This document shows, one piece after another, positions 42,765 to 50,724 of a stretch of 64,000 nt of DNA. The DNA lies in NCBI RefSeq assembly GCF_020037025.1, contig NZ_JAIQLH010000058.1:1-64000 (forward strand), written 5' to 3'. This DNA is from Streptomyces huiliensis (GTDB lineage: Bacteria; Actinomycetota; Actinomycetes; Streptomycetales; Streptomycetaceae). The stretch's first letter is position 1; every line of letters starts with the position of its first letter. The notes beneath the pieces were generated by a model. The model was given only the letters and a program-made list of their open reading frames with translations, was not told where the DNA came from and ran no database searches. A program made the position numbers and the translations under genes.

Positions 42765-44024
42765 TCAGGGCGCGGGGGTGCGGGCCATGGCGGCGACGAA
42801 CGCCCGCTCGACGTCGGTGGTGGAGAGCACGCCGTAGACCTCGCCGGTCTCCTCGACCACCAGGTACTCGGTGGCGGGGGTCAGCCGCAGCACCTCCAGG
42901 AGGTCCTCGCCGGAGAGCTCGGCGGAGACCCGCATGCCGTCCTTGAGCTCCTGGGCGAGGGTGCCCACCTCGACCCAGGGCCGGCGGTGGACGGGGATGC
43001 CGACGATGGCGGACTCGCGGACCAGGGCGGTGGGCACGCCGGCCGCGTCGACGACGACCAGGGCGCGGGCGCCCTCCTCGTTGGCCCGGCGCAGGGCCTC
43101 CGAGAGCGGGGTCGTGGGGGCGACGGGGACGGCCCGCCGGGTCAGGGTGCGGGCGCGCAGGCCGGGGAGGCGTTCGCGGAGGCGGGCCATGCGGAGGCTG
43201 TTCCCGGCGCCCGTCCAGATGATCGCGGCGAGGATCGCGGCGAGCAGTGCGTCGGTGAGGGAGTCGACGCTGCCGAAGCTGTCGGCGCGGTACGCCTGGG
43301 TGAGCAGCGGGAGGCCGACGAGGACGCTGACGGCGAGGGCGCGGCCGACCCAGGCGGCGGCGACGGTCCCGGCCATGGGCCGACCGGTGATCTTCCAGAC
43401 GACGGCGCGGAGCATCCGCCCGCCGTCGAGCGGGAGGCCGGGCAGCAGGTTGAAGGCGGCCACCAGGAGGTTGGACACCATCAGGCCGGCGAGCAGCACG
43501 CCGGGGACGGTGTCGGGTTCGACGGCCTGCATGCCGAGCCAGAAGACGCCGGCCAGGACCAGGGAGAGCAGCGGTCCGACGAAGGCGAGGACGAACTCCC
43601 GGCCGGGGGTCTCGCTCTCCTTCTCGATCTCGGAGACGCCGCCGAAGAACTGGAGCTGGATGCGGCGCACCGGGAGCCGGAAGCGGAGGGCGGCCACCGT
43701 GTGGGCCAGTTCGTGGACCAGGACGGAGGCGTAGAAGGCGACGGCGAAGAAGAGGGAGACCAGGTAGCGGGCCCGGCCCAGCTCGGGCAGGACGCGGTCG
43801 AGCTGGCCGCCGAAGACCCAGGTGATCAGGGCGGCGACCAGGAACCAGCTGGGGGCGACGTAGACCGGGACGCCGAACGGGCGGCCCATGAGGATCCCGC
43901 CGCCGCTCTCGCGCGGGCGCCGCGGCCCGCGGTCGGGTGTCCCGGGCTCCTTGGGGTCTCCGGGCTGTCCGGCCTGGTGGTCGGCGCCCCCGCTGCCGGA
44001 TCCGCCCTGCCCGCTGTTCTCCAC
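42765..44024 (-). CDS. Site-2 protease family zinc metalloprotease with CBS domains
   Basis: Intramembrane protease of 419 residues. The zinc-binding HELAH is at residues 104-108, and the third ligand lies in LPLDGGRMLR (about residue 195). Several membrane helices surround it. C-terminal CBS pair (about 300-419: LSEALRRANEEGARALVVVD, ... EYLVVEETGEVYGVLST). S2P/SpoIVFB-like enzymes cleave membrane-bound regulatory proteins; the substrate is unknown. GTG 44024 is preceded by GAGGGGACACC; the N-terminal 45 residues are low-complexity and probably cytosolic. Confidence 0.9.
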   Translation of the reverse strand: MENSGQGGSGSGGADHQAGQPGDPKEPGTPDRGPRRPRESGGGILMGRPFGVPVYVAPSWFLVAALITWVFGGQLDRVLPELGRARYLVSLFFAVAFYASVLVHELAHTVAALRFRLPVRRIQLQFFGGVSEIEKESETPGREFVLAFVGPLLSLVLAGVFWLGMQAVEPDTVPGVLLAGLMVSNLLVAAFNLLPGLPLDGGRMLRAVVWKITGRPMAGTVAAAWVGRALAVSVLVGLPLLTQAYRADSFGSVDSLTDALLAAILAAIIWTGAGNSLRMARLRERLPGLRARTLTRRAVPVAPTTPLSEALRRANEEGARALVVVDAAGVPTALVRESAIVGIPVHRRPWVEVGTLAQELKDGMRVSAELSGEDLLEVLRLTPATEYLVVEETGEVYGVLSTTDVERAFVAAMARTPAP

Positions 44025-44154
44025 GGTGTCCCCTCGTCGGTGCTGCTCCCGCACCCGCCCGGTGCGCGCGCCCTGCCACGATCATGCACGTGCGGGAGCT
44101 CTGCCGTCGATGGTATGCCGCGGAATGTCCGTGCGGGGCCGTAGGGTCTCTGCC

Positions 44155-45159
44155 ATGGACACCGCTCTCGACGACACCGCGCGGGGCCCGGCCGCGGAGG
44201 CCGCCGGCCCGGCGGTTCCGCCGCCCGCACCCGCGCAGCAGCAGGTTTCCGGCACCCCTGAGGTGCCGGGGGCCCGGGCCGGGGAGGCCGGTCCGGCCGC
44301 CGGCCGGCCGGCCTCGCTGTCGCCCTCGCGCGCGGCCGATTTCATGCGGTGCCCGCTGCTCTACCGGTTCCGGGTGATCGACCGGCTGCCGGAGAAGCCC
44401 AGCCCCGCGGCGACCCGGGGCACGGTGGTGCACTCCGTGCTGGAGCGGCTCTTCGACGTGCCCGCGGCGGAGCGCACCCCGGACCGGGCCCGCGCGCTGC
44501 TGCCGGGCGAGTGGGAGAAGCTGCTGGCGGCACGGCCGGAGCTGGCGGAGCTGTTCACCGGCGAGGACGGCATCCACGAGCCGGAGCGGCTGGCCGGCTG
44601 GCTGGCGGAGGCCGAGCGGCTGGTCGAGCGGTGGTTCTCGCTGGAGGACCCGACGCGTCTGGAGCCGGCCGAGCGCGAGCTGTTCGTGGAGACGACGCTG
44701 GACTCGGGGCTGGTGCTGCGCGGCATCGTCGACCGGGTGGACGTGGCGCCGACGGGCGAGGTGCGGATCGTCGACTACAAGACCGGGAAGGCGCCGGCCC
44801 CGCGGTACCGGGACGAGGCCCTGTTCCAGATGACGTTCTACGCGCTGGTGATCCGCCGGCTGCGCGGGGTGGTGCCGCGCCGCCTCCAGCTCGTCTACCT
44901 GGGCAGCGGGGACGTGCTGACGTACGACCCGACGGAGGCGGAGCTCCAGGCCGTGGAGCGGAAGCTGCGCGCGCTGTGGGAGGCCATCGCGCTGGCCACC
45001 GAGACGGGCGACTGGCGGCCCAGGCCGACGAAGCTGTGCGGCTGGTGCGATCACCAGGCGCTCTGCCCGGAGTTCGGGGGCACTCCCCCGCCGTACCCGC
45101 TGCCCGTGCTGCCGGTGCCGCGCGTACCGGAGGCGGGGGCCGGGCCTGCCGGGTCCTGA
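44155..45159 (+). CDS. RecB-family (PD-(D/E)XK) exonuclease with Fe-S-type cysteines
   Basis: Nuclease of 334 residues of the RecB/Cas4-like superfamily. N-terminal low-complexity linker (1-55), then SPSRAADFMRCPLLYRF (Cys66), RGTVVHSVLERLF, the PD-(D/E)XK core IVDRVDVAPTGEVRIVDYKTGKAP, and a C-terminal cluster CGWCDHQALCPEF. Cys66 and the three C-terminal cysteines match the iron-sulfur ligand pattern of AddB/Cas4 nucleases. Predicted role in DNA end processing. It is divergent from the S2P gene by 130 nt. Adjacent to trmI also in mycobacteria. Confidence 0.88.
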   Translation: MDTALDDTARGPAAEAAGPAVPPPAPAQQQVSGTPEVPGARAGEAGPAAGRPASLSPSRAADFMRCPLLYRFRVIDRLPEKPSPAATRGTVVHSVLERLFDVPAAERTPDRARALLPGEWEKLLAARPELAELFTGEDGIHEPERLAGWLAEAERLVERWFSLEDPTRLEPAERELFVETTLDSGLVLRGIVDRVDVAPTGEVRIVDYKTGKAPAPRYRDEALFQMTFYALVIRRLRGVVPRRLQLVYLGSGDVLTYDPTEAELQAVERKLRALWEAIALATETGDWRPRPTKLCGWCDHQALCPEFGGTPPPYPLPVLPVPRVPEAGAGPAGS

Positions 45160-45236
45160 CGGCTCGCTCAGGGGCCTGACGGCCCGCTCCGGACGGACTC
45201 AGGGCAGAATGGACCCGGTCTAACGAAGGAGTTCCT

Positions 45237-45908
45237 GTGGCGATCCGTGTCCTGCTCGTCGACGACCAGCCCCTGCTGCGCACGGGCTTCCGCATGATCC
45301 TGGAGGCCGAGCAGGACATCGCGGTGGTCGGGGAGGCCGGTGACGGCCTGCAGGCGCTGGACCAGGTCCGGGCGCTCCAGCCGGACGTGGTGCTGATGGA
45401 CATCCGGATGCCCCGGATGGACGGGGTGGAGGCGACCCGGCAGATCACCGGCCCGGACCGGAACGGCCCGGCGAAGGTGCTGGTGCTCACCACGTTCGAC
45501 CTGGACGAGTACGTGGTGGAGGCGCTGCGGGCGGGGGCCAGCGGGTTCCTGCTGAAGGACGCCCCGGCCCACGAGCTGGTGAAGGCGATCCGGGTGGTGG
45601 CGGGCGGCGAGGCGATGCTCGCGCCGAGCATCACGCGCCGGCTGCTGGACAAGTACGCCGGGCACCTGCCGTCGGGCGAGGAGCCGCTGCCGGACACGCT
45701 GAGCACGCTGACCGAGCGCGAGGTGGAGGTGCTCAAGCTGGTGGCCCGCGGGCTGTCGAACGCGGAGATCGCGGCGGACCTGTTCGTCAGCGAGACCACG
45801 GTCAAGACGCACGTGGGCCACGTCCTCACCAAGCTGGGGCTGCGCGACCGGGTGCAGGCGGCGGTGTACGCCTACGAGAGCGGACTGGTGCGGCCGGGCG
45901 CGCAGTAG
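45237..45908 (+). CDS. NarL/LuxR-type response regulator (orphan)
   Basis: Response regulator of 223 residues. Receiver domain (1-120) with phosphoacceptor Asp55 in VVLMDIRMPRM and Lys near 105; LuxR-type helix-turn-helix at about 155-215 (LTEREVEVLKLVARGLSNAEIAADLFVSETTVKTHV). GTG 45237 has GAAGGAG. No sensor kinase gene is adjacent, so it is an orphan or pairs with a kinase elsewhere. Between the RecB-like gene and a strong bidirectional terminator. Confidence 0.94.
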   Translation: MAIRVLLVDDQPLLRTGFRMILEAEQDIAVVGEAGDGLQALDQVRALQPDVVLMDIRMPRMDGVEATRQITGPDRNGPAKVLVLTTFDLDEYVVEALRAGASGFLLKDAPAHELVKAIRVVAGGEAMLAPSITRRLLDKYAGHLPSGEEPLPDTLSTLTEREVEVLKLVARGLSNAEIAADLFVSETTVKTHVGHVLTKLGLRDRVQAAVYAYESGLVRPGAQ

Positions 45909-45919
45909 GCGCGCGAGCA

Positions 45920-45959
45920 CGCGGAAGGGCCCGCCGGTCTCCCGGCGGGCCCTTCCGCG
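45920..45959. terminator. Bidirectional terminator
   Basis: 18-bp perfect arms (45920-45937 and 45942-45959) around TCTC, between the convergent response regulator and peptide-binding lipoprotein genes, so it can stop transcription from both. Confidence 0.88.
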
Positions 45960-45971
45960 TCTCACGGGGTG

Positions 45972-47567
45972 TCAGCCCTTGTCGGCCTTGCCGATCTCCC
46001 AGAAGCGGAAGACGGTGGAGGCGTCCAGCGTCCACTGGAGGCCGGTGATCCGCTCGTTGGCGACGGCGTACTGCTTGCCCTGCCAGAGCGGCAGCACCGG
46101 GACGTCCTGGGCGACGGTCGACTGGAGCTTGGCGAAGTCGCCGACGGTCGCGGTCCGGCTGCCCTGGGCGGCGGTGGCCGGGAGGATGCGGTCGGCTATC
46201 TCCTTGGACTCGTAGTGGTTGGCGAGTTCGTTGTCCTCGCCGAAGAAAGGCGCGGTGAAGTTGTCCGGGTCCGGGTAGTCGGGCACCCAGCCCTTCACGT
46301 AGACCCCGTACTTGCCGGCCTCGATGCCCTGCTGGTACTCGGGGAACGCGGCGGTGCGCACGTCCGCGTCGAAGAGACCGCTGGCGTTGAGCTGCTTGGC
46401 GATGGCGTTGAGCTCCGGCACGGTGCCGGGGCCGTAGCGGATCGGCGTGCCCCAGAGGGTCAGCTTGACCTTGCCCTTGAGGCCGGCGGAGGTCAGCGCC
46501 TCCTTGGCCTTGTCGGGCTGCGGGCGGTCGCCGTAGACGTCGAAGAACGGCGTCCGGTGGCCGGTGATGCCGCTCGGGACGACGGAGTACAGCGGCTCGG
46601 CGGTGCGCTTGTAGACGTCGCGGACGAGCGCGCTGCGGTCGACGAGGTAGGCGACGGCGCGGCGGACGGCGAGCTTGCCGGCCACCGGGTCCTTGGTGTT
46701 GAACACCAGGTGCTGGACCTCGGCGCTGCTGCCCTGGACGACCTTGAGGCCCTTGCTGCCGGAGCCCGCGGCCTCCAGCGAGGAGATGTCCTCGGTGGCC
46801 AGGCCACGGTAGGCGAGGTCGACGTCGCCCTTCTGCAGGGCGGCCTTCAGGGCCTCCTGCTCGCCGTGGAACAGCTTGAGGGTCATGCCCTTGTTCTGGA
46901 CGGTCGCGGGGCCCTTGTAGCCGCCGTTGACCTTGAAGACCGCCTTGTCCTTGTCGTAGGAGTCCAGCGTGTAGACGCCCGAGCCGACGGCCTTGCCGTC
47001 GGTCCGGACCTTGTCCGCCGGGTACTCCTGGCGGTCCACGATGGAACCGGCACCCGAGGCGATCTTCAGCGGGAAGGTGGCGTCCGGCCGCTTCAGCTTG
47101 AAGACGACGGTCTTCTTGTCCGGCGTCTTGATGTCCTTGATCGTGGACAGCATGGCCGACGCGGGACCGGACTTGTCGTTGATCTTCAGCGTGCGCCGGA
47201 AGGAGAAGGCGACGTCCTCGGAGGTGAGGTCGTGCCCGTTGCTGAACTTCAGGCCGCTGTTGAGCGTGCACTCGTAGACGGTGCTCGCCTGGTCCTTGAA
47301 GCCGCACTTGCGGGCGGCGTCGGGCTGCGGCACGTTGCTGCCCTTGGGGAAGCTCAGCAGCGACTGGAAGACGTTGTTGAACAGGATCCAGGAACCGGGG
47401 TCGTAACCCGCGGCCGGGTCCACGGAGACGACCTCGTCGGACATCCCCATGACCACCGACTCACCGGTGCCCGCCGCCTTGCCGTCCTCCGAACCGCACC
47501 CGCTGAGCAGGGCGGCGGCGAGCCCCGCGCCGAGCGGGGCGGCAAGCCACTGGTCACGTTTCCTCAC
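45972..47567 (-). CDS. Peptide/nickel-type ABC substrate-binding lipoprotein (first of tandem pair)
   Basis: Family-5 solute-binding protein of 531 residues. Lipobox LLSGC near residue 24 anchors it outside the membrane; the family motif GLKFSNGHDLTSEDVAFSFRRTL follows. Expected ligands are oligopeptides. The start is uncertain: GTG 47567 has GAGGA at 8-9 nt, GTG 47573 and TTG 47591 are alternatives. There are no permease or ATPase genes next to it, so it must share a transporter encoded elsewhere or act as a sensor. Paralogue of the gene just upstream, 147 nt away. Confidence 0.88.
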   Translation of the reverse strand: MRKRDQWLAAPLGAGLAAALLSGCGSEDGKAAGTGESVVMGMSDEVVSVDPAAGYDPGSWILFNNVFQSLLSFPKGSNVPQPDAARKCGFKDQASTVYECTLNSGLKFSNGHDLTSEDVAFSFRRTLKINDKSGPASAMLSTIKDIKTPDKKTVVFKLKRPDATFPLKIASGAGSIVDRQEYPADKVRTDGKAVGSGVYTLDSYDKDKAVFKVNGGYKGPATVQNKGMTLKLFHGEQEALKAALQKGDVDLAYRGLATEDISSLEAAGSGSKGLKVVQGSSAEVQHLVFNTKDPVAGKLAVRRAVAYLVDRSALVRDVYKRTAEPLYSVVPSGITGHRTPFFDVYGDRPQPDKAKEALTSAGLKGKVKLTLWGTPIRYGPGTVPELNAIAKQLNASGLFDADVRTAAFPEYQQGIEAGKYGVYVKGWVPDYPDPDNFTAPFFGEDNELANHYESKEIADRILPATAAQGSRTATVGDFAKLQSTVAQDVPVLPLWQGKQYAVANERITGLQWTLDASTVFRFWEIGKADKG

Positions 47568-47713
47568 GTGCACGTTCCTCACAGTTTCCAAGTGAAGGGG
47601 GCGGGACTGGCCCGCCCCTCAAGGTCGTTCTGTGGAGCTTGTTGTACAGGTGGAGCGTTGTGTTGCAAAAGGGGTGTTCTCATCACGACCGGATGTCATG
47701 GCCGTGTCGTGCG

Positions 47714-49309
47714 TCACTTGCCGCGCGCGAGTTCCCAGGGCTGGAGCTCGGAGGCGGCGTTGAGCGCCCACTCGCCGCCGGTGAGGCCGTCGCGGACCGC
47801 CAGGTACTGCTTGCCCTGCCAGAGCGGCAGCACCGGCACCTCGTCCGCGACGATGTCCTGGGCCTGCTGGAAGAGCTTGGCGGCGGAGTCGCGCTGGGCG
47901 GTCTGCCGGGTGCGCGGGATCAGGTCGTTGATCTTGGCGTTCTGGTAGCGGGACCGGAGGAAGTTGTCCTTGCCGAAGAACGGGGCGATGAAGTTGTCGG
48001 GGTCCGGGAAGTCGGGGAACCAGCCCATGCCGTAGACCGCGTACTGGCCCTTGGCCGCGTTGGGGCGGAACTCCGACCACTTGACGTCCTGGAGCTTGAC
48101 GTCGAACAGACCGCTGCCGTTGAGCTGCTTCCGGAACGTCTTGAACGCCCGCGCGGTGGCCTCGCCGTAGTGGTCGGAGGAGTACGCGAGGGTGAAGCGG
48201 ACGGGGGTGCTGATGTTGGCGCTCTTCAGCAGGGCGCGGGCCTTGTCGACGCTGGGACCGCCGTACTCGTTGGAGAACGAGTTCTGGTGGCCCGGGATGC
48301 CGCTGGGCACCAGCGAGTACAGGGCGTCGCTGGTCCGGTCGTAGCCCTCGCGGGCCAGCGCCTGACGGTCCACCAGCTGCGCCATGGCCTGCCGGACGGC
48401 CTTGGGCTTCACGGCCGGGTCGTCGGTGTTGAAGGCCAGGTAGCCGATCTCCGAGCCGGCCGACTCCAGCAGCCGGACGTCCTGGCCGGTGGCGTTGCGC
48501 AGCCGGCCGATCTGGTCGGGCGACAGGGTGCGGTTGGCCAGGTCGACGTCGCCGCCCTTGAGGGCGTTCTCCATCGTCTTGGCGTCGTCGTAGAAGCGCA
48601 TCTCGACCTTGTCGTTCTGCACCTTGACCGAACCCTGGTAGTCCGGGTTCTTGGTGAGCACGACCTTGACCGCGCGGCCGTCCTTCTCCTCGGTGTCCAG
48701 GCTGTAAGGACCCGAGCCGACGACCTTGAACCCGTCGGCCATGAGCTTGTTCTTGGGGTACGCCTGGCTGTCGACGATGGCCGCGGCCGGGGTGGCGAGC
48801 TTCTGCGGGAACGTCGCGTCGGGCGTCTTCAGCTGGAAGACGATCTCGCGGTCGTTCGGGGTCTCCACCCGGTCGATGTTGCTCAGCAGCGAGACCGGGC
48901 CGTTCTCGAAGTTGATCGTGCGGGCGCGCTCGATGGAGAACTTGACGTCCTTGACGGTCATCTCGTGACCGTTGGTGAACTTCAGCCCGTCGCGCAGGGT
49001 GCACCGGTACTGCTCGTTGCGGCGGTCGCTGAACGCGCACTTGGAGGCGGCGTCCGGCACCGGTTCCGAGCCGGAGCGGGGCAGCCGCAGCAGCGTCTGG
49101 AAGGCGCTGTGCAGCACGTTCCAGGCGCCGATGTCGTACGCGGCGGCGGGGTCGAAGGGAGCCGGGGCGTCGTTGGTCCGCTCGAACCGGTCGGTGGTGC
49201 CGACGACGATGGCGCCGTTGCCCTTGCCCGCTCCGTCGCCCCCACAGGCGACGAGCACGGGGGCCAGCAGGCCCACCACGGTCGGCAGCACCAACGTCTT
49301 GCGGTTCAT
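47714..49309 (-). CDS. Peptide/nickel-type ABC substrate-binding lipoprotein (second of tandem pair)
   Basis: Family-5 solute-binding protein of 531 residues, with lipobox LVAC (signal MNRKTLVLPTVVGLLAPVLVAC). It shares the block GLKFTNGHEMTVKDVKFSIERA and GIPGHQNSFSNEYGGPSVDKA with the neighbour; they are diverged paralogues of the same length. ATG 49309 follows GGGAGA. No transport genes adjoin. The long upstream region (49310-49760) probably carries the promoter for this gene pair. Confidence 0.9.
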   Translation of the reverse strand: MNRKTLVLPTVVGLLAPVLVACGGDGAGKGNGAIVVGTTDRFERTNDAPAPFDPAAAYDIGAWNVLHSAFQTLLRLPRSGSEPVPDAASKCAFSDRRNEQYRCTLRDGLKFTNGHEMTVKDVKFSIERARTINFENGPVSLLSNIDRVETPNDREIVFQLKTPDATFPQKLATPAAAIVDSQAYPKNKLMADGFKVVGSGPYSLDTEEKDGRAVKVVLTKNPDYQGSVKVQNDKVEMRFYDDAKTMENALKGGDVDLANRTLSPDQIGRLRNATGQDVRLLESAGSEIGYLAFNTDDPAVKPKAVRQAMAQLVDRQALAREGYDRTSDALYSLVPSGIPGHQNSFSNEYGGPSVDKARALLKSANISTPVRFTLAYSSDHYGEATARAFKTFRKQLNGSGLFDVKLQDVKWSEFRPNAAKGQYAVYGMGWFPDFPDPDNFIAPFFGKDNFLRSRYQNAKINDLIPRTRQTAQRDSAAKLFQQAQDIVADEVPVLPLWQGKQYLAVRDGLTGGEWALNAASELQPWELARGK

Positions 49310-49760
49310 TGTCCGGTGTTCTCCCTGTGGTGCGAACGGCGCCCGGGACTCCGTACGGATGCGTTGCTGCACGGGCCCCACGGGGTGCCGTGAAGTACTC
49401 GCCAAGAGATTAGTGGCGGCACCGGAGGGACCGGAACGCGGTCTCCCTGATGCGATATCACGCCGCGATAACGGCGGTGGGTTGACCGATATCCGGACGG
49501 TGGAACGATTCGCGCACCAGTGAACCAATCGGGACACAAGGGTGTGCTTACATCATCGACAAAGCGTCAGAACGGGGCACGGGTGGCGCGGTGATAGCCC
49601 CGGGCCGGTGACGAAGGTCACTCGAAAAACGACCTTGCAGGTCTTGGCTTTTGCCGTCGCATTGATCACGGAAAACGACGGGACCGGCGCTCAGAGTTTC
49701 TTGAGCATTCCACCGTCAACGCTCGGTGTACGCGCCAAGCACTTTTGGTGACCGGCGGTT
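49310..49760. other. Long intergenic region upstream of the binding-protein pair
   Basis: About 450 nt without a supported gene. It is less GC-rich than its surroundings between 49540 and 49700. Seen here: an imperfect dyad TATCACGCCGCGATA (49456-49470), and two competing small stem options at 49614-49643 (AAGGTC with GACCTT, or GACCT with AGGTC). A 69-codon plus-strand frame at 49542-49751 has no ribosome site or recognisable composition. I expect promoter and leader elements for the minus-strand lipoprotein gene. Confidence 0.5.
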
Positions 49761-50462
49761 TCAGGCCTTGACCAGGCTCCGCAGAAATCGGAGATCGACT
49801 TCTTCGAGGGAACGGACCACCGTCCGGCCGGCCGCGGGCGGGATCGCGCCGACGGAGGGCACCGCCACCACCCGGCAGCCGGCCGCCTCGGCCGCCGTCA
49901 CCCCCGTCATGGTGTCCTCCACCACCGCGCAGCGCTCCGGGGCGACCCCGAGTCTCGCGGCGGCCAGCAGGTACGGGTCGGGGTGCGGCTTGGTGCGCTC
50001 CATCTCGTCGCCCGCGACGGTGAGCGTGAAGTGCTCCGGGCCGAGGGTGCGCAGCACCCGGTCGATGATGTGCCGGTGCGACGCGGAGACCAGCGCGGTC
50101 GGCACGTCGTGCGCCGCGAGCTCGGTCAGCAGGCGCTTGGCGCCCGGCATCAGGGGGACGCCGGAGCCGATCATCTCGGCGAAGCGGGTGTTCAGCAGGG
50201 CGGTCAGCTCGGCGAGGGCGATCTTGGCGCCCGTCGCCTTGATCAGGAACGCGGCGCTGCGGGTCATGGGGCCGCCGACCACGATCTCGCGGTACTCCTC
50301 CAGGAGCTGGTGGCCCAGCTCGGCGAAGACCGCGACTTCCACGTCCCACCAGAAGCCCTCCGTGTCCACGAGGGTGCCGTCCATGTCGAGCAGGACGGCT
50401 TCCAGGGCGTCGCCGCCGCCTGCGGCCGGCCTGGTCGCGACCGTGGGAATGCCGCTGGTCAT
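49761..50462 (-). CDS. HAD-family phosphatase (beta-phosphoglucomutase/GPP-like)
   Basis: HAD hydrolase of 233 residues, cytoplasmic. Motif I is LLDMDGTLVDTEGF (Asp nucleophile in DMDGT), motif II is TALVSASHR, motif III/IV contain KPHPDPYL and VVEDTMTG. It dephosphorylates small metabolites such as sugar phosphates. ATG 50462 has a perfect AGGAGG at 7 nt. Minus strand, downstream of metH but separated by a terminator and a palindromic repeat. Confidence 0.9.
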   Translation of the reverse strand: MTSGIPTVATRPAAGGGDALEAVLLDMDGTLVDTEGFWWDVEVAVFAELGHQLLEEYREIVVGGPMTRSAAFLIKATGAKIALAELTALLNTRFAEMIGSGVPLMPGAKRLLTELAAHDVPTALVSASHRHIIDRVLRTLGPEHFTLTVAGDEMERTKPHPDPYLLAAARLGVAPERCAVVEDTMTGVTAAEAAGCRVVAVPSVGAIPPAAGRTVVRSLEEVDLRFLRSLVKA

Positions 50463-50483
50463 TCGCACACCTCCTGGGGGACG

Positions 50484-50529
50484 AGAAGGCCGGTCCGCCA
50501 TGCCCTCGCGGGCGGCGGACCGGCCTTCT
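50484..50529 (-). terminator. Hairpin between metH and the HAD gene
   Basis: 16-bp perfect arms (50484-50499 and 50514-50529) around a 14-nt loop. It lies about 200 nt past the metH stop and just upstream of the HAD ribosome site, so it can end metH transcription. Confidence 0.8.
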
Positions 50530-50585
50530 TCTACCGGACGACAAGTCTACGGCGGGGAGCGCGGGAGCGCTCCTTCGTTTTTGGC

Positions 50586-50717
50586 TCCCCTGTCCCCGGG
50601 CGGGCTCATACAGCCCGTCCGGCGTTTGAGGACCTCGCGGCGCAGCCGCGATGCGGGGGTCTGGGGGCGTGCCCCCAGGAAACGGCGAAGGGGTGGGACC
50701 GGGGCGCCCCGCCGAAC
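50586..50717 (-). repeat. Extragenic palindromic repeat, locus 6
   Basis: A single core copy (50611-50633) with a diverged left half, followed by CTCGCGGCGCAGCCGCGA, GTCTGGGGGCGTGCCCCCAG and the GGGACCGGGGCGCC end. It lies downstream of metH in the same position as the other repeats relative to gene ends. Confidence 0.88.
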
Positions 50718-50724
50718 CCCCGCG

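Noticed and set aside
49542..49751. Small 69-codon gene upstream of the lipoprotein pair
   Set aside because: No ribosome site, no conserved pattern visible, and codon use lacks the strong third-position GC bias of genes here.
3750..50717. CRISPR array
   Set aside because: The repeats are at six distant loci, are palindromic pairs with accessory hairpins, and have no regular spacers or cas genes.
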